Shown here: in pieces, positions 17,921 to 26,606 of the stretch
Layout: every line of letters begins with the position of its first letter
Numbering within the stretch: the first letter of the stretch is position 1
Assembly (NCBI GenBank): GCA_946998225.1
Contig: CAMPYH010000003.1
Span: 1-64,000, forward strand
From: an uncultured Clostridiaceae bacterium
GTDB taxonomy: Bacteria; Bacillota; Clostridia; TANB77; CAG-508
DNA: 64,000 bases
Direction: 5' to 3'
Translations under genes and position numbers: made by a program
The notes under the pieces: generated by a model
The model's input: the letters and a program-made list of their open reading frames with translations, nothing else
Databases searched by the model: none
Told to the model about the DNA's origin: nothing

Positions 17921-17945
17921 ATAAAAAAAGAGGCTTATGCCTCTT
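17921..17945 (-). terminator. Terminator whose loop holds the divIVA stop codon
   Basis: The stem AAGAGGC/GCCTCTT (17928-17934 with 17939-17945) has loop 17935-17938, which contains the divIVA TAA stop. A run of T at 17922-17929 follows in minus-strand direction. Confidence 0.85.
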
Positions 17946-18522
17946 CATCATATAGTCCTACTTCTTCTTTAGCTTCTTCTAATTCCTTAAGCTTTTTTTC
18001 AAGCTCTGTTTTTGAATCTTCTACTTCTTTATTTACATTATCTTTTACTTCAACTTCGCTTATTTTTTTAAATTCTTGATCTTCATCTAATTCACTTAAA
18101 AGTTCAAGTTGTGAAATTAAAAGTGATTCCATTTTTGCTTTATATACTTTTTGATCTTGTTTTATTTTATCAAATTTTTCTTTTTCTTTATCTAGATTTA
18201 ATTCCATTTCTTCTATTGCTTTTTGAGCTAATTCTTGTGCTGATGTAATTATTTGTTCCGCTTCTTTTTTTGCAACATTTTTCACATCTTCAGCTGTTTT
18301 TTGAGCAATGATTAAAGTATCTTGAAGAGTTGTTTCAACTGCTTTATATTGTTCTACAGATTTTTCAAGCTTTTCTAATTTCTCTTCAAGTTCCATTTTT
18401 TCTTTCATTAAAATTTCCAGATCATCAGAGATCTGGTCTAAAAATATATCTACTTCGTCAACATTGTAGCCTTTAATTTGTCTTGCAAATTCTTTGTTGT
18501 CTATATCTATAGGTGTTAACAT
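17935..18522 (-). CDS. divIVA: Cell-division protein DivIVA
   Basis: DivIVA coiled coils gather at curved membrane (septum and poles) and recruit division or polarity proteins. The 195-residue protein has the conserved lipid-binding N terminus, LTPIDIDNKEFARQIKGYNV (residues 2-21), followed by VDEVDIFLDQISDDLE. A long coiled coil runs to about residue 140, with a Glu/Lys-rich tail. AGGAGG precedes the ATG. It follows sepF by 8 bases, the usual Gram-positive order, so they are surely co-transcribed. Confidence 0.93.
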   Translation of the reverse strand: MLTPIDIDNKEFARQIKGYNVDEVDIFLDQISDDLEILMKEKMELEEKLEKLEKSVEQYKAVETTLQDTLIIAQKTAEDVKNVAKKEAEQIITSAQELAQKAIEEMELNLDKEKEKFDKIKQDQKVYKAKMESLLISQLELLSELDEDQEFKKISEVEVKDNVNKEVEDSKTELEKKLKELEEAKEEVGLYDEEA

Positions 18523-18530
18523 GCATCCTC

Positions 18531-19028
18531 CTAATCAACTTTTTCCCAAGGTTTTTTTGCCATATCATATGAAGTTTTTTGTGATCTATCATAAGTAGCT
18601 ATTTCAATTCCAAAAGGAGCTGCTAAGAATATTGCATTATTAACTTTTTGTACTGTTCCATCTAAAGCATACACACCACCTGATATATAGTGCATAATAT
18701 ATTGTGCAGTTTGTTTGTCTAAATACTCAACATTAATAACAACAGCATATTTTTTCTTAAGTAAATTAAGAATTTCTTCTGCTGATCTTTCATCTCTTGG
18801 TTTAACAATTTGCATTCTGTATGCTGATGGTGCTTTTTGGATTGTATTCATTCTTGGAGTATAAATTTCTTCTCTTATATCATCTTCAACATATCCGTCA
18901 TCTTCAACATATCCATCACCGTCATATTCAATTATTTCTTCCTCAGGTATATCGTCTTCTCTTCCTGATAGCTTAACGAAAAAATCTGATACTTTATTAC
19001 CTATTTTTTTAAATATATTTTCTTGCAT
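18531..19028 (-). CDS. sepF: Cell-division protein SepF
   Basis: SepF tethers FtsZ filaments to the membrane in Gram-positive bacteria. The 165-residue protein has an amphipathic N-terminal segment (FKKIGNKVSDFFVKL), an acidic linker with a repeated DGYVEDD unit, and the SepF core at about 70-150 (IVKPRDERSAEEILNLLKKK, AQYIMHYISGGVYALDG, NAIFLAAPFGIEI). AGGGGG precedes the ATG. It is the first gene of the sepF-divIVA pair. Confidence 0.95.
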   Translation of the reverse strand: MQENIFKKIGNKVSDFFVKLSGREDDIPEEEIIEYDGDGYVEDDGYVEDDIREEIYTPRMNTIQKAPSAYRMQIVKPRDERSAEEILNLLKKKYAVVINVEYLDKQTAQYIMHYISGGVYALDGTVQKVNNAIFLAAPFGIEIATYDRSQKTSYDMAKKPWEKVD

Positions 19029-19147
19029 TAGTGCCCCCTATAATTAAATTACTTTAATCCCTTTTTTTATTTTTATTTTATTTAATGTTTTCAACATATA
19101 TTTACTTATACATAAATATATCATACTTAATATACTTACAATATACA

Positions 19148-19164
19148 TTTACTATGATAGTAAA
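19148..19164. promoter_or_regulatory. 17-bp perfect palindrome upstream of sepF
   Basis: TTTACTATGATAGTAAA is a 7-bp inverted repeat with a 3-base centre, located 120 bases before the sepF start in a 220-base AT-rich gap. Its size and position fit an operator, but the binding protein is unknown. Confidence 0.4.
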
Positions 19165-19248
19165 ATCTAGTCTATTCTTTAGTTTTTACAAATATGTTAA
19201 ATAAATGACATAATTTATTTCTTTATTTTTATATATTTTTATATTTTT

Positions 19249-20553
19249 TTATTTGTTTTGTTTTTTTTGTTCTTCTTTTTCTTTTATTTTGTCTTTTGGT
19301 TCTTTGATTTTTTCTTGTTCTGAAGCCTTTTTCTTCTTTTTGCTAATTATTATTTCATCATCTTCTTGTATTCCAGGTCTTTTACCACTTATGTCTAATC
19401 CCATTTCTTTAAGTTCATCCGAAGTATAATTTTCAACTAAAGACATCTCATCAGATTCCCTTACTATTTTTATCATTACTCTTTCTTTGTATGTCCATTT
19501 GTTTTTTTCAACAAATGAAAATCCATTTTCTTTTTCAATAGCCTTATTAGATATCATAAGGCCTTCACTTTCCCACCATATTAGATCCACATCTAAGCAT
19601 CTTGTATCAATTAATCTTTCCACATTGTCTGTAATTTTAAGAACCATTGTTTTATCATTTTTAATATTTTTATTTGGAACCTTTACTATTTCAGCTCTTA
19701 CAATATTTTCAAAAATTCTTACACCTATTTTATCTCCAGCTTTTTTACCTTTCATTTCTTTATTAGTACTTTCTACAGCTAGATACATTATAAAATTATC
19801 TACTATCTTACCATTTGTCTCAGATGTTGCAATTTGTATTCCAGGTTTTACATCTATATCTTTAATATCGTTTGAACTTAAAGCATCTATTTTTTCTGAA
19901 CTTAATTTACTTTCATATCCATCTACTTTATATGAAACAATACCTGCAAAAGGTGCTTTAATTTTTTTTGTATTTTTAGTAAGTCCTTCTTCTAATCTTG
20001 TTTTTTCCGAATTTAATTTTTTAATATTTTCATCATTTTTAAAAATTTCACCATCTTTTGCTTTTTCTTTTAATTTTAAATTAATATTATTTAAATTATT
20101 TTTTATTTTTTCTTGTGAACTTTCTTTTAGGCTTTCATCTATTATTTTTCTTATTTGTTCATTTATTACTTGATTTTCTCTTGAATTTAAATTTATTTTT
20201 TGTGTATTTAAATACTTATTTATTTCATTATTTATTTCATCAATTTTTTTAATAATATTTGCTTCATCATTTGAATAATATCTAAATATATCATCACCTT
20301 TTGCAACTCTTGTACCTTCACTTGCAATCTTTTCAAGTCTTTTATTTTTATCTTCACCTAAAACTTCTTCTCTTCTTATGCAAATTGCTCTTACTGTTTC
20401 TTCTTCTGCAAATCTTCCTCTTTTAACTGTAAAAGAAATGTTTGTGCCTCTTAATTCTTGAATAAAATATATTAATATAAAAACTAAAAAGACTATACCA
20501 ACTATAGCCAGCTTTTTTTTATTTAATTTTCCTTTAGTCTTTTTATTCTCCAT
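19249..20553 (-). CDS. HlyD-like membrane-anchored adaptor protein
   Basis: The 434-residue protein has a single N-terminal membrane segment (about 14-31) after a Lys-rich cytoplasmic start, then an extracytoplasmic part. The lipoyl/barrel-sandwich half-motifs flank a coiled coil: EGTRVAKGDDIFRYY near 80 and KAPFAGIVSYKVDGYE near 200. This is the layout of HlyD/membrane-fusion proteins. The C-terminal 50 residues are Lys/Glu-rich. No transporter gene is adjacent. It follows miaA by 9 bases and lies upstream of sepF; an envelope or division role is possible but unproven. Confidence 0.7.
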   Translation of the reverse strand: MENKKTKGKLNKKKLAIVGIVFLVFILIYFIQELRGTNISFTVKRGRFAEEETVRAICIRREEVLGEDKNKRLEKIASEGTRVAKGDDIFRYYSNDEANIIKKIDEINNEINKYLNTQKINLNSRENQVINEQIRKIIDESLKESSQEKIKNNLNNINLKLKEKAKDGEIFKNDENIKKLNSEKTRLEEGLTKNTKKIKAPFAGIVSYKVDGYESKLSSEKIDALSSNDIKDIDVKPGIQIATSETNGKIVDNFIMYLAVESTNKEMKGKKAGDKIGVRIFENIVRAEIVKVPNKNIKNDKTMVLKITDNVERLIDTRCLDVDLIWWESEGLMISNKAIEKENGFSFVEKNKWTYKERVMIKIVRESDEMSLVENYTSDELKEMGLDISGKRPGIQEDDEIIISKKKKKASEQEKIKEPKDKIKEKEEQKKQNK

Positions 20554-20562
20554 ATTTTTCTT

Positions 20563-21597
20563 TTACTCTTTATTTATTTCATCACATATTGTTTTTAAAA
20601 TTCTATCAATACAATCTTTTTGTATATTTTCATTGTCACTATGCAAATCTAAAACATCTATCCAAAATGGACTATTTTTTCTAAACCAAGTATATTGTCT
20701 TTTTGCGTATCTCCTTGTACCCTGTTTTAATTTTTCTATCGCCTCTTCTTCTGATTCCATATATAATAAATATTTTAATATTTCTTTATATCCTATTGCT
20801 TGAAGTGATGTATATTTTCTAATTAGTTTTTCAATATATTCTTCTTTTTGTTCTAATTCATTTTTTCCTTTAATATTTTTAATTTCATTAAATTCTGTAT
20901 TAAAATATTTATTAAATATATTTATATTTTCCTCTATTAGCCCCTCATTTACCATTTTATCTACTCTTTTGTTTATTACTTCATATTGAATTTCTCTTGG
21001 CATTGATAGAGCAAATATTTTGAATTTATATTTTCTATTTTTTAGATATGTTCTATTTTCTTCTTCTACTTCTGTTTTAGTTTTTCCAGTAAGCATATAT
21101 ATTTCAATAACTCTTATGGTTCTTTTTTTATCCATATATGGTATTTTTTCCATAGCAATTGGATCTATTTTTTTTGCTTTTTCATACATTAAAGTATATT
21201 TTTCTTCATCTTCAGCATCTTTGTTTAATTTTTCTCTTAAATCTTTGTCTAGCTTGTCTCCATGCTTAATTCCATTTATTAAAGTATTTATATAAAGTCC
21301 TGTTCCACCTACAATTATTGGAGTTTTATCTCTTTTAATTATTTCAGATATTAACTCTTCTACTTTATCCACATATTCACTTACTGAATATTTTTCTTTT
21401 GGTGAAATTATAGAAATCATATGATGAGATATGCCTTGCATCTCATCATATGTTACCTTTGCTGTTCCTATATTCATATCTTTATATATCTGCATAGAGT
21501 CAGCAGATATTATTTCTCCATTTATCTTCTTTGCAAGTTCTATAGATATTTTGGTTTTACCTGTTCCTGTTGCTCCTGCTATTATTGGTATATACAC
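20563..21597 (-). CDS. miaA: tRNA dimethylallyltransferase MiaA
   Basis: MiaA adds an isopentenyl group to A37 of tRNAs that read U-starting codons. The 344-residue protein begins with the P-loop IIAGATGTGKTKIS and the conserved GEIISADSMQIYKDMNIGTA block near 30-50. The C-terminal conserved block RRYAKRQYTWFRKN is near 300. Residues 210-270 hold a Lys/Asn-rich expansion. The start is GTG with AAGGA 7 bases upstream. It lies 27 bases after mutL, a common bacterial neighbour order. Confidence 0.96.
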   Translation of the reverse strand: MYIPIIAGATGTGKTKISIELAKKINGEIISADSMQIYKDMNIGTAKVTYDEMQGISHHMISIISPKEKYSVSEYVDKVEELISEIIKRDKTPIIVGGTGLYINTLINGIKHGDKLDKDLREKLNKDAEDEEKYTLMYEKAKKIDPIAMEKIPYMDKKRTIRVIEIYMLTGKTKTEVEEENRTYLKNRKYKFKIFALSMPREIQYEVINKRVDKMVNEGLIEENINIFNKYFNTEFNEIKNIKGKNELEQKEEYIEKLIRKYTSLQAIGYKEILKYLLYMESEEEAIEKLKQGTRRYAKRQYTWFRKNSPFWIDVLDLHSDNENIQKDCIDRILKTICDEINKE

Positions 21598-21624
21598 TTA
21601 TTTATTCCTTCATCTACTTATTTT

Positions 21625-24363
21625 TTAAAGTTTTCTATTAAATTTTCTTTCAATTTTATCTTTATTTAATTTTATTGCACTTGGTCTTCCATGCGGACAT
21701 GAAAATGGATTTTCAAGTGTTAACATTTTATCTATAAGTACAGATATTTCCTTATTTGTCATATTCATATTTGCTTTTATTGCAGCTTTACAAGCAATTG
21801 TTGCTAAGAAATTATCTTCTACTTCCTTTTTACTTGTATTTTCTTCACCAGATATTTCATCTAATATATCTAGGAAAAGTTCTTTTGTATTATATGTCTC
21901 AAATTTAAGTGGAACACCTGTAAGTTTTATACTATTTATTCCAAAAACTTCTAGTACAAATCCCATCTTTTTAAATACATCTAGATTTTCTTTTACTATT
22001 TCCATTTCTAAATGTGAAAGTGTAATTATATCTGGTAAAAGTAGCATTTGTGTTTCAACTACTTCATCATTATTGTATCTTGCTTTTATTTCTTCATACA
22101 AAACTCTTTCATGTGCTGCATGTTGATCTATCATATATAAATCTTCACCTATTTCTATTAATATATATGTTCCAAATGCTACACCAACTATTTTATATTG
22201 TATTTTTTGATTTCCAAAAAATGATACATTATTTGCTTTACTTAATTCTTCTGTTCCATCTATTTTTTGTTCTAAAAGATTTTGTTCTTCTTGTCTTTCT
22301 TGTCTTACTTCAAATACTTCTTCACCAAAAGCTTTTTTATACATTTCACTAAAATCTGTATTAGAGCTTTTATCTTTTTTAAGTTCACCTTCTAATTTTT
22401 CAAAAGCTTCATCTGCCTCTTTTATTTCTTTTTCTTCTAATTCATCTAATTTTTTAATATTTTCTGTTATGTATTCTTCTTTATCTTCGTTTAATTCTAA
22501 TTTTTCTATTGTATCTATAATTTTTTCTTCTGAAACATCATCAATATTGTCTACATCTAGATTATTGTTTTCTATTTCTTTTTCTAAATATTTTTTAACA
22601 ACATTTAATTTTTCTTCAATATCTTTAATATCTTCTTCAATTTCGCCTTCATTAGAATCAAGTTTTGAAAGATCCACTTCTTTTTCATTATTTATATTAT
22701 CATAAAGGCTAGAAGTTTCATTTTGAGCATTTTCGTCTTGTACATTTTTTAATTTATCTTCTTTTAAACTTACGCCTTTTTTGTTTCTATATTTATTAAT
22801 TTTTTGTTTAATATATTCTTGTCTTTCAGTATCTGACATATTTTGAATTTCTTTAAGTCTATTATTTGCTTCTTCTACATCAGATTTATATTTATCTTTA
22901 ACTTCTTCTACTTTACCTATTTCTAATATTTCTTTTACTATATCTTTATCTTCTTCTTTTAATTCTTCATGTTCATCTATTACATCTGAAACAAGTTTTA
23001 ATCCTTTAGTATTTATATCTTTACTTTCATTTTTGATTTCTTGTCTTGCTTTTTCGTATTTTTTTCTTATTTCTTCTTTATATCTTTCCCTAGCTTCTTT
23101 TGTAGCATATCCTGCTCCATATTTTTGTCTTCTTTCTAGGATTTCATCAAATAGTTCTTTTTGTTCATTTGTTTCTGATTGATCTATTAGATTTAAGTCT
23201 TCTCTTTTTGTAGCTAATTTTTCAAGTGCTTCTTTTCTTAACTGTTTAGGACTTTTTTCTATTCTTGTTTCTTCTAATTTATCTAAATATTCTTCACCCA
23301 TATTATTTTCTACACTAAATGCTAATTTTTCTAATTCTTTTCCAACTCTGCTTTCTGTTGAAAGTGCTTTTTCAAGTGCACTTTTAACACCACTAAAAAC
23401 TTCTTTTTCATTTTTAAATCTTACTTCCAATTTTGCTGGATGTACATTAACATCAACAAGTGATGGATCAAGTTCTATTTCAAGTATTACAAATGCATGG
23501 CGTCCAGGCATTAATCTTCCTTTAAATGCTGCATCCACTGCTGCTATTATATTTTTATCTACTATATTTCTTCCATTAACATAGAATATTTGATTTTTTC
23601 TATTTGATCTTGAAAGTTCTGGTTTTCCAACAAGACCAGTTATCTTTAAATTTTCTGTTGCATATTCTACATCTAATAAAGATTCTTCCATTTCTTTTTT
23701 GAAATCTAATGCATCTGCACTTCCTGCAAATACATCATACACTGCATCTTTAAGAATACCTTGTCCTCTTGTGCTTAATTTCTTTTCACCATTTACAATT
23801 AGTGTAAATGATATATTATTATTTATTAATGCAAGTTTTGAAATCATTTCATAAATATATCTATTTTCTGTTGTATCTGATTTTAAGAATTTTTTTCTTG
23901 CAGGTACATTAGAAAAAAGATTTGATACAGTGATACTTGTTCCTCTAGAAACACCTGCAGGTACAAATTCATATACCTTATCTCCTGCTATAACTAATTT
24001 GTTTCCAGGTTCATCTTCTATTTTTGAAAGCATTTCAACAACTGAAACTGCTGCAATACTAGGAAGAGCCTCTCCACGGAATCCCATTGTATTTATGTGA
24101 TTTAAATCTTCAGAATTTCTTAGCTTACTTGTTGCATGTCTTTCAAATGCATTTTTCATATCTTCTTTAGGTATTCCAGTTCCATTATCTACAATTTTTA
24201 TATAATCTTTATTATTATTTATTTCTACTGTTATTCTAGTAGAACCTGCATCTATAGAGTTTTCTACAAGTTCTTTAACTACAGATGCAGGTCTTTCTAT
24301 AACTTCACCTGCTGCTATTTGATTTATTGTTAGTTCATCTAAACTTACAATGGGTCTTATCAT
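21625..24363 (-). CDS. mutL: DNA mismatch repair protein MutL with very long linker
   Basis: MutL couples mismatch recognition to nicking and excision. The 912-residue product is about 300 residues longer than usual. The N-terminal GHKL ATPase has VIERPASVVKELVENSIDAG near 21, DNGTGIP near 58 and GFRGEALPSIAA near 94. The C-terminal domain has the endonuclease motif DQHAAHERVLYEE near 750 and CPHGRPSA near 892, so it should be a nicking-type MutL. Between them, about residues 340-700, is a Glu/Lys/Asn-rich low-complexity linker. AGGAG precedes the ATG. No mutS is adjacent. Confidence 0.95.
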   Translation of the reverse strand: MIRPIVSLDELTINQIAAGEVIERPASVVKELVENSIDAGSTRITVEINNNKDYIKIVDNGTGIPKEDMKNAFERHATSKLRNSEDLNHINTMGFRGEALPSIAAVSVVEMLSKIEDEPGNKLVIAGDKVYEFVPAGVSRGTSITVSNLFSNVPARKKFLKSDTTENRYIYEMISKLALINNNISFTLIVNGEKKLSTRGQGILKDAVYDVFAGSADALDFKKEMEESLLDVEYATENLKITGLVGKPELSRSNRKNQIFYVNGRNIVDKNIIAAVDAAFKGRLMPGRHAFVILEIELDPSLVDVNVHPAKLEVRFKNEKEVFSGVKSALEKALSTESRVGKELEKLAFSVENNMGEEYLDKLEETRIEKSPKQLRKEALEKLATKREDLNLIDQSETNEQKELFDEILERRQKYGAGYATKEARERYKEEIRKKYEKARQEIKNESKDINTKGLKLVSDVIDEHEELKEEDKDIVKEILEIGKVEEVKDKYKSDVEEANNRLKEIQNMSDTERQEYIKQKINKYRNKKGVSLKEDKLKNVQDENAQNETSSLYDNINNEKEVDLSKLDSNEGEIEEDIKDIEEKLNVVKKYLEKEIENNNLDVDNIDDVSEEKIIDTIEKLELNEDKEEYITENIKKLDELEEKEIKEADEAFEKLEGELKKDKSSNTDFSEMYKKAFGEEVFEVRQERQEEQNLLEQKIDGTEELSKANNVSFFGNQKIQYKIVGVAFGTYILIEIGEDLYMIDQHAAHERVLYEEIKARYNNDEVVETQMLLLPDIITLSHLEMEIVKENLDVFKKMGFVLEVFGINSIKLTGVPLKFETYNTKELFLDILDEISGEENTSKKEVEDNFLATIACKAAIKANMNMTNKEISVLIDKMLTLENPFSCPHGRPSAIKLNKDKIERKFNRKL

Positions 24364-24371
24364 TATATCTC

Positions 24372-26597
24372 CTAACTTTTAGCTACTTTTAAATAGTCTA
24401 CTATTTTGCTTATCTCGCTTTTAGTTGTATCTTGGTATTCTACTTTTTCAACAAAAGCATTTTCATCATATTCATATTTCTTAATTAATTTTTCAATTTC
24501 AATATCTATTTCATCCATTTTAGTTAATCTTGATGTTGGAGGAAGTGATATATCATTTTTTTGTTCTATTATCTTTAGTACTTTATCTGAATTTATTTCA
24601 AAGTTTCTTGAAATTGCAGCTTCTAGAGAAAGAAGATCTTTTATTGTATCTTCTACTGTTTCATCATTCATATTTTCTGATTCAAAAAGCATTATTTCTG
24701 CTACTATATCATAAATTCTATAGTTTTTATCTATCTTTGGTTCTTTTTCTGAAATTTCTAGTATTCTATCTATTGTTTCTTCTAGTCTTTCTAAATAGTA
24801 ATTATTTACTTTGGCATTTCCTGTTAAAAAGCTTATAATTTTTTTAATTACAGGTTTGTTCTCAATACTATCTATTTTTTTCTCTAATATATCTAAATTA
24901 CCTTCGTTTATTAAATATTTAGCATATGAAAATATTTGTCTTTTTAATTCATTTTCCTCTATTAGTATTAATTCATCAAATCTTTTAATTTTTGTATTTG
25001 GTTTTGCCATTTTTGGATTAAATAACATATTTAAAAAGATTGTTATTTGTTTTGATGTATCATAGATTGTATTTAATTCTGATGTAGATATTCTTTTTTC
25101 TTCACCATCTTTTATTCTACTAAAATATTTTTCTTCAAAATCTGTATATTCTTTTACTAATACTTCTTTTAATTTGAAAGCTTCATTTCTTATTCCAAAT
25201 CCATCAATAACTGCTGAATATTTAGCATTTGTTTCTGCCGCTATCTTTGCAAATTTTTGTTGAGATTTTATTAATTCCTCTGTTTTTTCTAAAACCTCTT
25301 CAACCATATCTATATTATATTTCATATTTTCAAAAATGTTTTTATACATTTCTTTTTCTTCTTGCGTGAAATTTGCTTTTCTTATATTTTCATTTTTTTC
25401 ATATTCTGTAGCAGTTATAACTTTTGTATAATCACTATTAAGTCCACATACTATTTCTTCTTTCCAGTCTTTTATGTCCTTAATTATATCATGCAATTCT
25501 AGATAATTTAAATCGATTTGTGCTTTAGCATTTTTTTCATATTTTTTGAAATCAACAGTTCCTTCTTTTTCGTTTTCTTTTAAGATTTCTTTTTTAAGTT
25601 CTTTAATTTCCTCACCTGGTTTTCCATCTGCTGTATAACTAGATTTATCTACTAAAACATTTATTCTCTTTTTAATATCTTCTGCTTTTTCTTCAATTTC
25701 TCTTTTAATTTTTTCAGCTTCATTTTTAGGTTCTTCAATTTCTTTTGCATCAATTCCTAACATTTCTAAAGCTTTTCCATCTTTATTTTTAAGAGCTTCT
25801 TCTAATTTTTTAGTATAATCTAATATTTCAAAATAATTTACTAGATCTTTAGCTTTATTACCACCATCTGCAGAAACTTTTTCTAGATCTACTTCTTTAA
25901 TATCTGTTTTAACATTTTTAACATATTCTAAAACACATTTTTTAAATATTCTGCTTTGAATTTCTTCATTATCTTTATATATATTTTCATCTATATCATA
26001 TTTTTCATTTTTTTCAACAAGTTTGAAAAAAGGTCCCACTATAACTAAAGATGAATCTTCAAAGCTTTGATCTAATTTAAATATACTTACATTTTTAAGC
26101 TCTGCTTCTATTATTATTAAATCATCTATCTCTGGAAAAGATTTTGCTTCGGCTGCAAATTTTTGAAGAGTTCCTAATAAATATCCATTAATTTTTTTAC
26201 TATTTTTTAGTAAATTATATTCTTTAACAGATACTGGTATATATATTTTATCTATATCTTGCTTTTCATCTATCATTTGCTTATATATACATCCATATAA
26301 AGATTTTGCAAGATTTGTATACATTGATGCATCTCTGTAGATGTCTACTAATGTTTTATCTTCTGAGGCTAAGATTAAATTGTCTTCAAATGAAGATAAT
26401 AAAAAGTTAAGTCCAAATCTATTTTCATACTCTAAAAACTCTTTAATACTTCTTTTTTCTTCACCTGAAATTATATATTGTTTCATAGAAAATCTTTTTG
26501 GATTAGCTACTTTTTTCTCTTCTTTTTTCGCCTCTTTTTTTATTTCTTTGCTCTTTCCAACTTTTTTGTTTGTTTTAACACTCTTTTTATTTTTCAT
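24372..26597 (-). CDS. Large cytoplasmic protein, unknown function
   Basis: I recognise no domain in this 741-residue protein. Residues 1-35 are extremely Lys-rich. Residues 40-235 look globular (MKQYIISGEEKRSIKEFLEY, VDIYRDASMYTNLAKSLYGC). The remainder is mostly helical with charged stretches and no membrane segment or signal peptide. It lies between a Lon-like protease gene (9-base gap) and mutL (8-base gap) and is clearly co-transcribed with both. It could be a partner or substrate of the protease, which is inference from position. Confidence 0.8.
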   Translation of the reverse strand: MKNKKSVKTNKKVGKSKEIKKEAKKEEKKVANPKRFSMKQYIISGEEKRSIKEFLEYENRFGLNFLLSSFEDNLILASEDKTLVDIYRDASMYTNLAKSLYGCIYKQMIDEKQDIDKIYIPVSVKEYNLLKNSKKINGYLLGTLQKFAAEAKSFPEIDDLIIIEAELKNVSIFKLDQSFEDSSLVIVGPFFKLVEKNEKYDIDENIYKDNEEIQSRIFKKCVLEYVKNVKTDIKEVDLEKVSADGGNKAKDLVNYFEILDYTKKLEEALKNKDGKALEMLGIDAKEIEEPKNEAEKIKREIEEKAEDIKKRINVLVDKSSYTADGKPGEEIKELKKEILKENEKEGTVDFKKYEKNAKAQIDLNYLELHDIIKDIKDWKEEIVCGLNSDYTKVITATEYEKNENIRKANFTQEEKEMYKNIFENMKYNIDMVEEVLEKTEELIKSQQKFAKIAAETNAKYSAVIDGFGIRNEAFKLKEVLVKEYTDFEEKYFSRIKDGEEKRISTSELNTIYDTSKQITIFLNMLFNPKMAKPNTKIKRFDELILIEENELKRQIFSYAKYLINEGNLDILEKKIDSIENKPVIKKIISFLTGNAKVNNYYLERLEETIDRILEISEKEPKIDKNYRIYDIVAEIMLFESENMNDETVEDTIKDLLSLEAAISRNFEINSDKVLKIIEQKNDISLPPTSRLTKMDEIDIEIEKLIKKYEYDENAFVEKVEYQDTTKSEISKIVDYLKVAKS

Positions 26598-26606
26598 TTT
26601 TCTCCA

